64,000 nt of DNA from Nitrospira sp. (GTDB lineage Bacteria > Nitrospirota > Nitrospiria > Nitrospirales > Nitrospiraceae), in NCBI GenBank assembly GCA_024331125.1, contig JANDJI010000008.1:1-64000 (forward strand), given 5' to 3'. Below are positions 43,861 through 53,502 of the stretch, piece by piece. Below the pieces are notes generated by a model. That model was given only the letters and a program-made list of their open reading frames with translations, did no database searches and was not told the DNA's origin. A program made the position numbers and the translations under genes. Every line of letters starts with the position of its first letter. Position 1 is the stretch's first letter.

Positions 43861-45130
43861 ATTTGATGGCTGCGAACAGTTCTCGGATAGCCGGTGTCTT
43901 GAGTTTCTTGAGCGCCTTGGCCTCAATTTGGCGGATCCGTTCCCGTGTCACCGAGAGGTTTTGACCGACTTGTTCCAGAGTTTTGGCTTCATCGTATCCG
44001 ATGCCGAACCGGAGACGAATCACCGTTTGCTCTCTCGGCGTGAGCGTGCCCAGGATTCGATCCAACTGCTTCGTCAGCTCGGCTCGATGCACATGGGCGT
44101 CGGGAGGTGTGGCAAGCTGATCGGGAATCATCTCGCCGAATTGGGTGTCTCCGTCGCCGACCGTCGCGTCCAGCGCTGCCGGTTCTTGAAACGCCTGCAT
44201 GGTTTCTTGAAGCCGTTCGGGCCTCATGCGCAGCGCGTCGGCGACCTCTTCCAGGCGGGCAGGCCGTCCGAACTGCTGCCCCAACCGGCGGGTCACGCGA
44301 AGAATGCGATGGGAGGCTTCGGTCTGATGAACGGGAACGCGGATCGTCCTCGCTTGGTCGGCAAGCGCGCGGGTGATGCCCTGCCGGATCCACCACGTCG
44401 CGTAGGTGCTGAACTTGTACCCTTTTCGATATTGGTATCGTTCCGCGGCCTTCATTAAGCCGATATTGCCTTCTTGAACGAGATCGAGCAGCGCCAATCC
44501 TCGCCCCGTATAGTGCTTCGCGATGTCCACGACCAAACGGAGGTTGCAGCGGACCAGTTCGTCCTTCCCTTTCTCGAGGATGACTCTCGCGGACTTGATT
44601 TCTTGAAGCGAGGCCTTCACCTGCTTTTCGACCGCCGGTGCAAGCCGCGTCTCACGGCTCGGCGCTTTCAGCACGGACTCGAGAGCCCGCTCTGCGGCGT
44701 CAAGCGCCGTCGCGGACAATCCGCTCAGCCGCTTGACCAACTGCAGCGTCTTGAGAGGCTCCTGCAGTGTTGGTACCTGCTTGGCTCCGTCAAGCGACTT
44801 GACGGCCTGGTGCAACGTCCGCCGAATTCGCCTCGTGCCTTCATCGATCCGTTTCGCGATCGTCACTTCTTCGTCCCGCGTCAACAGCGGACGCTCGCCG
44901 AAGGAGCGGAAATACAGTGACTCCATGAAAAACGCTCCGGCGCCGTGACTGTCTTCGGAGGTCGTCGGAGCTTCTTCTTCATCGCGAGGAAGCAATTCCA
45001 TCCGTTCTCGCCGTTCTCGACCGATCGCCTCCAACAAGCCGCTGGCTTGCCGACTGTCGGTATCCGGTTCAACCTCGACTGTCTCGGTGTTGCCGTTGCT
45101 TTCCATCAAGCGAAATTCCTTGCTCTGCAT
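43859..45130 (-). CDS. Sigma-70 family RNA polymerase sigma factor (group 2-like)
   Basis: A 423-residue sigma factor. Region 1.2 (YFRSFGERPLLTRDEEVTIA), region 2 (LRLVVDIAKHYTGRGLALLD, FSTYATWWIRQGITRALADQ), region 3 (HQTEASHRILRVTRRLGQQF) and region 4 (LTPREQTVIRLRFGIGYDEA, SVTRERIRQIEAKALKKLK) are intact. Region 2.4 and 4.2 look like those of housekeeping factors, so it should see similar promoters. There is no long region 1.1, which argues for RpoS/SigB-type group 2 rather than the primary factor. The start at 45130 has an AAGAGGTG site. No anti-sigma gene is adjacent. Confidence 0.9.
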   Translation of the reverse strand: MQSKEFRLMESNGNTETVEVEPDTDSRQASGLLEAIGRERRERMELLPRDEEEAPTTSEDSHGAGAFFMESLYFRSFGERPLLTRDEEVTIAKRIDEGTRRIRRTLHQAVKSLDGAKQVPTLQEPLKTLQLVKRLSGLSATALDAAERALESVLKAPSRETRLAPAVEKQVKASLQEIKSARVILEKGKDELVRCNLRLVVDIAKHYTGRGLALLDLVQEGNIGLMKAAERYQYRKGYKFSTYATWWIRQGITRALADQARTIRVPVHQTEASHRILRVTRRLGQQFGRPARLEEVADALRMRPERLQETMQAFQEPAALDATVGDGDTQFGEMIPDQLATPPDAHVHRAELTKQLDRILGTLTPREQTVIRLRFGIGYDEAKTLEQVGQNLSVTRERIRQIEAKALKKLKTPAIRELFAAIK

Positions 45131-45413
45131 CACAGCACCTCTTTTTCTGTGGTGGTCGCGCATGGTGTGCCGCTTTTTCCCTTTCTTGATTATTTAGATG
45201 CCGAAGATGGCCCGAAAGATTCAGGGATCGTCGGCTTGTGCTCTCCCAGACGCAGCAAAAGGGATGCTGGATTGGAAGATGAGAGCGACGCTCCGGCATC
45301 GTCTCGGAATTCCACGACTATTAGAGAGGTTTAATGAGGAAATGAAGAGACGGCTGTGGCGGACGTGCCGCACCTATGTCAGATCGCCAACAGTTTGCGG
45401 AAAGGCCCGACCG

Positions 45414-46193
45414 CTATTTTTTCTCGGTCGTCGACAAGCCCTTGATGAAGGGGGCGAGCGTATCAACCGGTATGGGAAAAATCGTTGTGGAATTTTTCTC
45501 CGCCGCGATTTCCACCAAGGTTTGGAGATAGCGCAGTTGCAGCGCGGCCGGATTTCGACTGATCACGTCGGCGGCGTCGGCCAATCGCTGCGAGGCCTCA
45601 AATTCACCGTCGGCATGGATGATCTTGGCGCGCCGTTCCCGCTCCGCTTCGGCTTGGCGCGCGATGGCGCGTTGCATTTCCTGCGGGAGGTCCACGTTCT
45701 TGACCTCGACTGCCGTCACTTTGACCCCCCATGGCTCCGTTTGCTGGTCGATGATCCGTTGAAGGTCCGAGTTGATTTGCTCCCGCTTCGCCAAGAGATC
45801 GTCGAGCTGGCTTTGGCCAAGGACGCTGCGAAGGGTCGTTTGCGCCATCATGGACGTGGCGTAGAGATAATCCTCGACTTGCACGATCGCCCGTTCCGGA
45901 TCGACGACGCGGAAATAAATGACGGCGTTGACCTTCACGGTGACGTTGTCCTTCGTGATGATGTCCTGGGGAGGGACATCCATCGCGATCGTGCGGAGAC
46001 TCACCCGCGTCAACCGATCGATGAACGGAACGATGACGACGAGACCCGGGCCGTTGCCTCCGATGACGCCGCGCGACAGACGGCCGAGGCGAAAGATCAC
46101 GGCGCGCTCATATTCGGGAAGAACGTTGAAGGTCAGTTTGCCGATCGCGATCAGGGCGATGATCACCAATATGAAACCAACAGGGCTGAACAT
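45414..46193 (-). CDS. SPFH/slipin membrane protein (stomatin-like)
   Basis: A 259-residue slipin: one N-terminal membrane helix ([19 protein letters not shown]), then the SPFH/band-7 domain ([52 protein letters not shown]) and a charged coiled coil ([21 protein letters not shown]). It forms membrane scaffolds. It starts 2 bases after the NfeD-protease gene; in archaea and bacteria that protease cleaves its partner stomatin, so the pair is functional. Confidence 0.95.
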   Translation of the reverse strand: MFSPVGFILVIIALIAIGKLTFNVLPEYERAVIFRLGRLSRGVIGGNGPGLVVIVPFIDRLTRVSLRTIAMDVPPQDIITKDNVTVKVNAVIYFRVVDPERAIVQVEDYLYATSMMAQTTLRSVLGQSQLDDLLAKREQINSDLQRIIDQQTEPWGVKVTAVEVKNVDLPQEMQRAIARQAEAERERRAKIIHADGEFEASQRLADAADVISRNPAALQLRYLQTLVEIAAEKNSTTIFPIPVDTLAPFIKGLSTTEKK

Positions 46194-46195
46194 GG

Positions 46196-47551
46196 TTATG
46201 CCTCTTTCTTTTGAAAAACGGGCGTGACATAGAGGGTCAGCCCTTCGATGCGGAGGACCTTGGCGGTCGCGCCCTCTTCGAGAGGGCTGTCGCTGACGGC
46301 GTCCCAGAGTTCTCCATGAATCATCAGTTTTCCGTCGGGGCGTAATGCCGTTTTTGCGACCCCCACGGCGCCGATCATTCCTTCGCTTCCCGTCTGTGGC
46401 GACCGGCGCAGGGCGCGGACGCCCATTCCGACGATCAAAAGCGAGACCGCGGCGGTTGCGGCGATGACGGGAATCATGACGGACCAGGAAATCCGAAAGA
46501 ATTCCGCATCCGATTTGATCAGCATCAGCGAGCCCAGGACCATGGAAATCACCCCGCCGATGGCCAGCAGTCCGTAGCTTGTGACGGTGGCCTCGAGAAT
46601 GAAGAACACGATGCCGAGGATGAACAGCAACACCCCCGCGTAATTGACCGGCAGCGACTGCAGTGAATAAAAAGCCAAAATGAGACTGATCGCTCCGACG
46701 ATCCCCGGAAGAATCGCTCCGGGATTGTACAGCTCGGCGAGGATGCCGATGGTACCGATGGTCATGAGCAGATAGGCGATGTTGGGATCGCTCAGCGCTT
46801 TCAGCAGTTCAAGCCGGAGCCCCATCGGAAATTCCCGTAGGAACGCGCCTTCGGTCGCGAGCGAGATCGGCCCGCCGGCCATCGTGACCTTCCGTCCATG
46901 GAGCTGTTTCAGCAGGGCGGGAATATCCTCCGCAATCAGATCGATGATCTTCAATTTCAGGGCTTCCTGCTCCGTGGCCGACACGCTTTTGCGAACCGCG
47001 TCCTCGGCCCACGACGCGTTTCGCCCCCGCTGTTCGGCGATACTTTTGATGTATGCGACGGCGTCGTTTTCGACCTTTTCTTTCATCGTCTTGTCCATCT
47101 CGCCGCCGCCCATTGCGACCGGATGCGCCGCTCCGATGTTCGTGCCGGGCGCCATGGCGGCGACGTGGGCGGCCATGGTGATGAACACGCCGGCCGACGC
47201 GGCCCGTCCCCCGGACGGGGCGACAAAGACGATGACCGGAATCGGGGAACCGGTGATGTCCTTCACGATCAGGCGCATGGACGTGTCCAATCCCCCCGGC
47301 GTATCGAGTCTCAGGATGACGGCTTGGGCCGACGTCGATTCGGCCGCGGCAAGCGCGTCATGGATGTATTCGGCTGCGACGGGGTTGATCACTCCCTCGT
47401 AGGTCGCGACGAGGACATCACCGGCGTGAGACTCGGGTGAACTGAGAAACAGAACCGCCATGCACAAGATAAGTCGGCAAACGGCCGACCCTGCATCTTG
47501 TGACGGGGGCGACCACCGTATGAGGGAATAACCGGACATGCGGGCCTTCAT
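46196..47551 (-). CDS. Membrane-bound serine protease of the NfeD/ClpP class
   Basis: A 451-residue long-form NfeD protein. After a signal-like segment comes a ClpP-fold protease domain with [12 protein letters not shown], the nucleophile [12 protein letters not shown] and the base Lys in [14 protein letters not shown]. Four or five membrane helices follow (about 250-370), and a C-terminal soluble NfeD OB domain ([26 protein letters not shown]). It pairs with the slipin gene downstream. The start may be the second Met. Confidence 0.94.
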   Translation of the reverse strand: MKARMSGYSLIRWSPPSQDAGSAVCRLILCMAVLFLSSPESHAGDVLVATYEGVINPVAAEYIHDALAAAESTSAQAVILRLDTPGGLDTSMRLIVKDITGSPIPVIVFVAPSGGRAASAGVFITMAAHVAAMAPGTNIGAAHPVAMGGGEMDKTMKEKVENDAVAYIKSIAEQRGRNASWAEDAVRKSVSATEQEALKLKIIDLIAEDIPALLKQLHGRKVTMAGGPISLATEGAFLREFPMGLRLELLKALSDPNIAYLLMTIGTIGILAELYNPGAILPGIVGAISLILAFYSLQSLPVNYAGVLLFILGIVFFILEATVTSYGLLAIGGVISMVLGSLMLIKSDAEFFRISWSVMIPVIAATAAVSLLIVGMGVRALRRSPQTGSEGMIGAVGVAKTALRPDGKLMIHGELWDAVSDSPLEEGATAKVLRIEGLTLYVTPVFQKKEA

Positions 47552-47667
47552 GCGCGGAAGATCATCTCCTAACTATCAGTCGGAAAAGGTGATTTTGATC
47601 TTACGGCCCCCTCGACACCCTGTCAAGGAAGGCACTTGGTTGCAATCCCCGGAATGAACCACCTAGA

Positions 47668-48561
47668 ATGCCCGCCATGTCGTTGTTTTCCGACGGCGAA
47701 CGCATCCATCTCGTCGATCACAAGGGGCGCCAGTATGCGCTGACGCTCAAGGCTGGCCACACGTACCACTTCAGCGGTCAGACCATCGCTCATGACGAGA
47801 TTATCGGGAAACAGGATGGCATGGTCGTCGTGCTGTCCGGCGGGAAGAAGATGTTGGCCCTCAAGCCTACCTTCAGGGATTACGTGCTCAAAATGCCCCG
47901 CGGCGCGCAAGTGTTGTATCCAAAGGACCTTGCGCTCATTCCCATGTGGGCGGACGTCTATCCGGGGGCTCGGGTCTTTGAAGCGGGAACCGGTTCGGGA
48001 GCGCTCACCATGGCGCTTTTGCGAGCCGTGGGGCCGAAGGGGCTGGTTGTGACGTACGACGTGCGCGAAGATTTCGCCCGCACCGCGCTTCTCAACATCG
48101 ATCGCCATCTGGGGCCCGTTCATAACCTGGTGGCCTTGCGCAAGAACGCTTACGAATCGATCGAGCTGCCGGAGGATGGGGTTCCATTTGATCGTGTGGT
48201 GCTGGATCTTCCCGAACCATGGCAAGTGGTTCCTCATGCGGCCAGGGTTCTTCGGTCCGGTGGAATATATTTGAGCTTCGTCCCGACGGTCCCGCAAGTC
48301 ATGCAGACGGTCGAGGCACTGGAGCGGACGGCGGCGTTCGCCATGGTGGAAACCTTTGAGTCGTTGCTGCGGACCTGGTCGGTGCAAGGCCGAAGCGTGA
48401 GGCCGGATCATAGGATGGTCGCCCATTCCGGATTCATTACCGTGGCAAGGAAAGTGGAGGTCGGCTTGCCCGCTGCGCGGGCGGAACAAGCCGATGCCGA
48501 CGATGTCTTGAACGACGAGACGAAAGGCGAAACGGAAGGGTGTGCAGGATGCAGCGATTGA
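47668..48561 (+). CDS. trmI: tRNA (adenine-58-N1)-methyltransferase TrmI
   Basis: It makes m1A58 in the T-loop of tRNAs. The 297 residues have an N-terminal small beta domain (GERIHLVDHKGRQYALTL), a LYPKDLALIPMWADVYPGA lead-in, the SAM motif VFEAGTGSGALTMALL, TYDVREDFARTA and the DLPEPWQVVPHAARVL motif. The ATG at 47677 is an alternative start. The acidic, Cys-containing tail is variable. The last 13 bases overlap the SDR gene. Confidence 0.94.
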   Translation: MPAMSLFSDGERIHLVDHKGRQYALTLKAGHTYHFSGQTIAHDEIIGKQDGMVVVLSGGKKMLALKPTFRDYVLKMPRGAQVLYPKDLALIPMWADVYPGARVFEAGTGSGALTMALLRAVGPKGLVVTYDVREDFARTALLNIDRHLGPVHNLVALRKNAYESIELPEDGVPFDRVVLDLPEPWQVVPHAARVLRSGGIYLSFVPTVPQVMQTVEALERTAAFAMVETFESLLRTWSVQGRSVRPDHRMVAHSGFITVARKVEVGLPAARAEQADADDVLNDETKGETEGCAGCSD

Positions 48562-49310
48562 CGGGGAAAGTCGCCATCATTACGGGGGGGAATGCCGGGA
48601 TCGGGGAAGCCGTGGCCAAACGATTTGCGGCGGAAGGGGCGTCGGTGACGATCACCGGGCGTCGCCGAACGGAGTTGGATCGTGTGGTGCGGATGATTCG
48701 GCATACTACCGAGAACGTCCTGGCCGTCGCCGGGTCTGTGACGGATGAGGCGCATGTGCAAGAGGTCGCGCGGACCACCATCGATCGCTTCGGTCGGATT
48801 GATGTTTTGGTGAACAATGCGGGAATCGGCGATTTCGGCAAGCGGGTGCATGAGATCGACGATGAGCGATGGGGAACCGTTTTTGACGTCAACGTGACAG
48901 GCGTGTTTCGCATGACGAGGGCTGCGATCCCTCAGATGCTGAAACAAAAGACCGGCTCCATCGTGAATATCTCGTCCGTCGCCAGCTTGGTCGGAATTCC
49001 CGGATTGCCGGCCTATGCCGCGTCCAAAGGGGCCCTTGACGCCCTCACAAGGGCGCTGGCCGTCGACTATGCCCAGGACGGCATCCGTTGCAACGTGGTC
49101 AACCCGGCGCTCATCGATACCCCGATGGCGGCGCCGCTGATGGCGAATCCGGCGATGCTGCAATCGATGCTCGCTCAATATGCTATTCGTCGCGCCGGAA
49201 TCCCTGATGAAGTGGCGAGCCTGGTGCTCTATCTGGCATCGGACGAGGCCGGGTGGGTGACCGGGGGCACGTTCACGATCGACGGGGGGATGACCATCTA
49301 CAAAGGCTAG
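48549..49310 (+). CDS. Short-chain dehydrogenase/reductase (FabG-like)
   Basis: A classical SDR of 253 residues: NAD(P) motif TGGNAGIGEAVAKRFA, LVNNAGIGD, the catalytic SISS-like segment NISSVASL with Tyr-x3-Lys in YAASKGAL, and the end TGGTFTIDGGM. Arg residues after the second strand (TGRRRTEL) favour NADP. The substrate cannot be read from sequence. It overlaps trmI by 13 bases and precedes aroE. Confidence 0.9.
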   Translation: MQRLTGKVAIITGGNAGIGEAVAKRFAAEGASVTITGRRRTELDRVVRMIRHTTENVLAVAGSVTDEAHVQEVARTTIDRFGRIDVLVNNAGIGDFGKRVHEIDDERWGTVFDVNVTGVFRMTRAAIPQMLKQKTGSIVNISSVASLVGIPGLPAYAASKGALDALTRALAVDYAQDGIRCNVVNPALIDTPMAAPLMANPAMLQSMLAQYAIRRAGIPDEVASLVLYLASDEAGWVTGGTFTIDGGMTIYKG

Positions 49311-49339
49311 GCCAGCGGCCATTTCTCCGCGTCTGTCAC

Positions 49340-50206
49340 ATGGAAAACAACATGGAGATCAGTCCCCGTACTCGGTTTTGCGGCATTATCGGCAATCCCG
49401 TCGAACATTCTCTCTCGCCCGCCATTCACAACGCGGCCTTTCGCTCGCTCGGCGTCGATTGCGTGTATCTGGCGTGGAAAGTCGAACGGATCGGAGACGC
49501 GATTCGAGGCCTCCGGGCGCTCGGGAATTTCCGCGGCGCCAGCGTGACCATCCCACATAAGGTCGCGGCCGTGCCGTTTTTGGACGAGATCGAACCGACG
49601 GCCGAACGGATCGGCGCGATCAATACGATCGTGGCGGAGAACGGGCGCCTCATCGGGTATAACACCGACGCCACCGGCGCCCTGCGCGCCCTGCGGGGTG
49701 GGGGCGTCGCGCTGGCCGGGCGGCGCATTGTCATGCTCGGCTCGGGAGGCGCCGCGCGCGCCATCGCCTTTGCGCTGGCGGCGGAATCGGATGCGGAGAA
49801 GCTCGTCATCCTGGGCGTCGATCACGCCGAACGAACGGCGTTGGCCGATGATCTTCGATCCAAGACCGCCTTACCCGTTGACGACGACACCCTTGACGAG
49901 AGCACCCTTCGCCGGACGGTCCCTGACGCCCACGTTCTGATTCACTGCACGCCGGTCGGCATGTTCCCCAAGGCGGACGCCTCCTGTGTGCCGGCTTCAT
50001 TGCTGCACGCCGGTCTGGCCGTGATGGATATCGTCTATAATCCCAGGGTCACGAGGTTGCTCACGGATGCCCAACGAGCCGGCTGTCGGACGATTCCCGG
50101 TCTGGAGATGTTTCTTCATCAGGCGGTCGCGCAATTCGAACTGTGGACGAATCGACCGGCCCCCGTTGACGTGATGCGCGCGGTGCTGGAGTCCCATTTC
50201 ACATGA
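49340..50206 (+). CDS. aroE: Shikimate dehydrogenase
   Basis: It reduces 3-dehydroshikimate with NADPH. The 288 residues show GIIGNPVEHSLSPAIHNAAF, the catalytic Lys in SVTIPHKVAA, Asp in GYNTDATGALRAL, the nucleotide site MLGSGGAARAIAFAL and the end PGLEMFLHQAVAQFELWT. The frame is open into the SDR gene; the ATG at 49340 (or 49352) fits the family. Its stop overlaps aroK as ATGA. Confidence 0.96.
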   Translation: MENNMEISPRTRFCGIIGNPVEHSLSPAIHNAAFRSLGVDCVYLAWKVERIGDAIRGLRALGNFRGASVTIPHKVAAVPFLDEIEPTAERIGAINTIVAENGRLIGYNTDATGALRALRGGGVALAGRRIVMLGSGGAARAIAFALAAESDAEKLVILGVDHAERTALADDLRSKTALPVDDDTLDESTLRRTVPDAHVLIHCTPVGMFPKADASCVPASLLHAGLAVMDIVYNPRVTRLLTDAQRAGCRTIPGLEMFLHQAVAQFELWTNRPAPVDVMRAVLESHFT

Positions 50207-50703
50207 ACGTCGTGCTGATCGGTTATCGCGGGACCGGCAAGAGCACGGTGGGGAAAATTGTGGCGTCTCGCCTGGGGAGGACCGTGATCTCGACCGACGC
50301 GGAGGTGGTAAAACGGGCCGGACGGAACATCCCCGAGATCGTTGCACAAGACGGGTGGGACTACTTCCGCGATCTCGAATCTCAGGTCTGTCGTGAGCTG
50401 GCGGCGGGAGACGGCCTGGTGATCGACACGGGAGGCGGAGCCATCCTGCGTCCGGAGAACGTCGAGCGTCTCAAGAGAAACGGCGTCCTGTTTTGGCTGA
50501 CGGCGTCCGTTGAGACGATCGTCCGACGTATCGGCCATGATAAGCAACGCCCGTCGCTCACCGGAACCAAATCCTTCGTCGACGAGGTGGAGGACGTTTT
50601 GCGCGAGCGGACGCCGAAGTATCAAGCCGCGGCGGATCACGTCATCGCGACGGATGGGCGATCCCTCGGGCAAGTTGCGGACGAGATTCTTGCGCGTTTG
50701 TAG
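50203..50703 (+). CDS. aroK: Shikimate kinase
   Basis: It phosphorylates shikimate for AroA. The 166 residues have the P-loop LIGYRGTGKSTVGKI, the substrate loop STDAEVVKRAG, FRDLE, TGGGAILRPENVERLK and RPSLTG. It is translationally coupled to aroE. aroE and aroK supply the steps missing from the main aromatic cluster at 26-31 kb. Confidence 0.96.
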   Translation: MNVVLIGYRGTGKSTVGKIVASRLGRTVISTDAEVVKRAGRNIPEIVAQDGWDYFRDLESQVCRELAAGDGLVIDTGGGAILRPENVERLKRNGVLFWLTASVETIVRRIGHDKQRPSLTGTKSFVDEVEDVLRERTPKYQAAADHVIATDGRSLGQVADEILARL

Positions 50704-50763
50704 TCAACCGGCGGATCATGTTCTTGACAAGTCTTCTCTCAACATGCTTTTTGTAAGTTTGAT

Positions 50764-50840
<77 letters not shown>

Positions 50841-51364
50841 CATTGAGGAGCATGTGTCGCCTGGAGGGGCGGCGTGTTCACCGACTCTCGGAACCGAGAC
50901 GGTGCCGTTCGGGGGAGGATGGTGACGACATGGCCCTCGATGGACATGATCTTCCGGGCTTGCGAACGAGATCGATTCCGACTCTCGATAAAGCTTCCGT
51001 CTCTGTCTTCCCGCCTACTTTGTAATGGCTGCGTCACTTTTGATGACAGGGGCAGCCGGATTTTCCCTGGAACCTCTCAAGTGCAAAGTGGCCGGAGGAC
51101 CCCGGCGAGACCAAATAAAAGAATTCTGGCATAATTAAAAAAGTCAAAAAGAAGAGGTAACCTTAAATGTGAATAATACGGGCCCAAAAGGGGGCGAAAC
51201 GAAGTCCGCCGTCCGGATGGAAAAAAGAACGTTGTCGGGAGGAGGAAAAGCCCTCGTGACTTTATGTATGCGAGCGATCGCTTTAAGAAGTGAAGCCGAT
51301 CCATTCGTAGGTCTGCCGTGCGGGTGACGAGATGGCCGAATCACGCGGGAGAAGGAGATAAACC
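50841..51364. other. Gene-poor stretch after tRNA-Arg
   Basis: No frame here looks coding. The base composition changes: 51110-51170 is unusually A-rich for this genome. It contains an extended -10-like TGGCATAAT (CATAAT at 51130-51135) with no good -35. The stretch may hold the promoter and leader of the small gene at 51365 or an untranslated RNA. Confidence 0.4.
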
Positions 51365-51505
51365 ATGATCCCCATCTTGCAGGATATCAGAGCGGGGTTC
51401 TTTTTGGCCCTTGCCTTGGCGATGGTGGTATTGATTTGTACGATCGCCGGATTGGGAATGGTGCTACGACCGGTCCGCTGGTCTGATCGGAGAGAGTACC
51501 GATAG
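51365..51505 (+). CDS. Small single-span membrane protein, 46 residues
   Basis: The ATG at 51365 has AAGGAGATAAACC directly before it, an almost ideal ribosome site. The peptide MIPILQDIRAGFFLALALAM continues through VVLICTIAGLGMVL to a basic tail RPVRWSDRREYR. This is one membrane helix with a positive C-terminus. It is isolated between tRNA-Arg and pal. No family recognised. Confidence 0.7.
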   Translation: MIPILQDIRAGFFLALALAMVVLICTIAGLGMVLRPVRWSDRREYR

Positions 51506-51839
51506 CTCGTAGTCCGGTATTGTCCGATGGCATAGGGACGGGGGCTCAGGGTGAGACAGCCCTCATATTTCTCCTCAGTTTTCCTCAATGAGGCGGCTTC
51601 AGGTTCACGTTCTTCATCGATGCAATCCTCTTGCTGATTGTATAACCTTCGCAGGATCCCTGTAGTTTCAGCCATTTGCCGACAGAAGTCGGCCCAGAAG
51701 CGGTTTTTTTAATCGATGCTATATTTGTTGTGTTTGAGCCGGAAGTCCGCAAAACGACAGTTTCCGCCGTGTAGGTTGTGTATCGGTGCATGAGGAATTC
51801 AACGGGCGTGGAAAGTCTTGATCGGGAGGCAAGAAAGGT
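51506..51839. other. Intergenic region with a possible terminator before pal
   Basis: The 334 bases hold no supported gene. A 6-bp hairpin GCCGAC-AGAA-GTCGGC at 51678-51693 is followed, 9 bases later, by seven or more T (51703-51710); it could end the transcript of the small gene. A/T-rich TATATT at 51719 may be part of a pal promoter, but no -35 stands out. Confidence 0.4.
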
Positions 51840-52463
51840 ATGAATCGATTTGTCGCCGGGTCCGGTTCGGTTGTGGTTGCAGGGGCGATGCTCATTATGC
51901 TTCAAGGTTGCGGGACAAAATGGGTGCAATCCGACGGCGAACAAGCGGCTCCTCCCCTTTTAAATCAAGGGTCGGGAGGGGAGTTGCGAGGTTTTTCCCG
52001 CAATCCTCCGCAAGAGCGAGTGACCGGAGACGGCTCCGTGCCCGGCGCGTCTTCGATGGCGACCGCCCGCCGGTCGGCCGAGCGGACCAAAGAAGAGCTG
52101 GAGGCGGAACAAGCCGCGGCGGAAGCCGGTCTGCAGGACGTCTTTTTTGGTTACGACGAATGGACGGTGTCTCCGGCGGGAATCGAAGCGCTCGATCGCG
52201 ATGCCGCCTACCTCAAGGATCACCCGGATGCGGTGTTAAGGGTCGAGGGTCATTGTGATGAGCGCGGCACGAGCGCGTATAACTTGGTGCTGGGAGACAA
52301 ACGGGCCAAAGCCGTCCGTCGTTACTTGATTGAATCCGGTGTTGGCGAGAGGCGAATCGCGATCGTCTCTCTCGGCAAGGAACGGCCCTTCTGCTTCGAT
52401 CATGACGAAGCCTGTTATCAGCAGAACCGCCGCGGCCATATGCTGCTCAATCTGAAAAAATAG
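51840..52463 (+). CDS. pal: Peptidoglycan-associated lipoprotein (Pal-like)
   Basis: An outer-membrane lipoprotein that ties the membrane to peptidoglycan. The 207 residues have a lipobox LQGC near residue 24, a Ser/Gly/Pro-rich and Glu-rich linker, and an OmpA-like domain with FGYDEWTVSPAG, LRVEGHCDERGTSAYNLVLGDKRAKAV and a C-terminal RRGHMLLNL. The DERGTxxYN motif is characteristic of Pal. TolB and YbgF genes are not adjacent. An AAGAAAGGT site precedes ATG. Confidence 0.92.
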   Translation: MNRFVAGSGSVVVAGAMLIMLQGCGTKWVQSDGEQAAPPLLNQGSGGELRGFSRNPPQERVTGDGSVPGASSMATARRSAERTKEELEAEQAAAEAGLQDVFFGYDEWTVSPAGIEALDRDAAYLKDHPDAVLRVEGHCDERGTSAYNLVLGDKRAKAVRRYLIESGVGERRIAIVSLGKERPFCFDHDEACYQQNRRGHMLLNLKK

Positions 52464-52535
52464 CGACGGCGAGAGAGAGGAGCAAGAGAATCGTTTGCGG
52501 CTTCGGGCTGAGTCTTGGACGAATAGGTGACTGTG

Positions 52536-52934
52536 ATGGACTGGAGGAAGAGAAAAATCGCCTCAAAGATGGGAAGGCCGGCACAGGCGTCGTCCTGTTC
52601 GTCGGATAGACTTCAGGCTCGGGACCGACGCGACCAGCCACGATTTCATGCCCAATTCCGCAGCAGCCTTTCCGGGCAGTCCCAGGAAGGGCATGGACGA
52701 ACCATGGACATCTCGGCAGGGGGCTGCAAGATCGAGAGTGATCTGATGGTTGCGGAAGGGATGATTCTTGAATGTCGGATTCACGTTCCGGGGCTGGATT
52801 GGCCTTTGAGGATCGACGAGGCCATGGTCCGGTGGGCGGACGGCAAGATATTCGGTCTCAGCTTTTCCAAAATCAGTCCTCAAGAACTGGAAAAGCTCGA
52901 GGCGGTTCTCGACGACCTGGAGCACGAGGCATAA
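52536..52934 (+). CDS. PilZ-domain protein
   Basis: A 132-residue protein whose residues 30-130 form a PilZ domain: RDRRDQPRF supplies the RxxxR motif and TMDISAGGCKIESD the (D/N)xSxxG motif, the two elements that bind cyclic di-GMP. The N-terminal 30 residues are basic and variable, so the exact start (ATG 52536 or GTG 52527) is open. It lies 72 bases after pal and may be its co-transcribed neighbour. Confidence 0.85.
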   Translation: MDWRKRKIASKMGRPAQASSCSSDRLQARDRRDQPRFHAQFRSSLSGQSQEGHGRTMDISAGGCKIESDLMVAEGMILECRIHVPGLDWPLRIDEAMVRWADGKIFGLSFSKISPQELEKLEAVLDDLEHEA

Positions 52935-53252
52935 TCGAGGATAGGCTCTCTCCGATTCCATTGTCTCGAGCATTGTGTTGATCGACAGACGTCAAGGAGT
53001 AGAGAGTCGATAAAACGTTGCCGTGCGTCTTGAAATCGCCGGACTATTCCGACACACTGCTCTTCGATAGACCGCTCATCGAATCTACCCGCTCAACTTC
53101 GGACAAACGCCGTTGACAGGGGTGCCGCAACTATCAGAAAGTACAGCCCCCCCAAGATTCCGACGGTCATCGCCGGATAATGGAATCATGGAAGCGGTCG
53201 GATCTGCAGGTTCGGTGTTGTCGATGAGGGCCTGAAAAAGGAGGAAAGGGAA
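52935..53252. other. Intergenic region before the small acidic protein gene
   Basis: These 318 bases show no coding frame. A TTGACA is present at 53113-53118, but no -10 lies at a suitable distance. Nothing else stands out. Confidence 0.4.
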
Positions 53253-53414
53253 GTGGAACAACGCTATGTGGTGACGGTGAAGTTTCTCGTGGAGGCGGAT
53301 TCGGCGGAAGATGCGGAGGAAATGATTGAAAGTGCGTGCGAGAAGGCGGCTGCATCATTCCCCGGGATGAGTTATGAGGGAATTGAAGATATTGAAGAGG
53401 GTGAGGAGGAATAA
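53253..53414 (+). CDS. Small acidic protein, 53 residues
   Basis: GTG 53253 is preceded by AAAAAGGAGGAAAGGGAA, a perfect ribosome site 7-8 bases away. The peptide starts VEQRYVVTVKFLVEADSAED, continues with an amphipathic helix and ends in an acidic run (EDIEEGEEE). The pattern strand-helix-strand suggests a small ferredoxin-like half-fold. No family recognised. It precedes msrA by 88 bases. Confidence 0.7.
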   Translation: MEQRYVVTVKFLVEADSAEDAEEMIESACEKAAASFPGMSYEGIEDIEEGEEE

Positions 53415-53502
53415 AAACCTCCGGCCGTGATCGTCGCCGGCGGACAAACGTCTCGTCGGAATCGGAGATGCACGAACCGATTTTCTTTGAATTGCAGTCG
53501 AT

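Noticed and set aside
43859..45130. Calling the sigma factor rpoD.
   Set aside because: No region 1.1 and a short N-terminus; a group 2 factor is more likely, and the primary sigma factor should lie elsewhere with dnaG.
45198..46214. A 338-codon plus-strand frame opposite the slipin gene.
   Set aside because: Antisense shadow; composition is rich in Arg, Asp and His with no domain.
53113..53160. TTGACA at 53113 as a promoter for the small acidic protein.
   Set aside because: No -10 at 15-19 bases; the nearest A/T-rich hexamers are misplaced.
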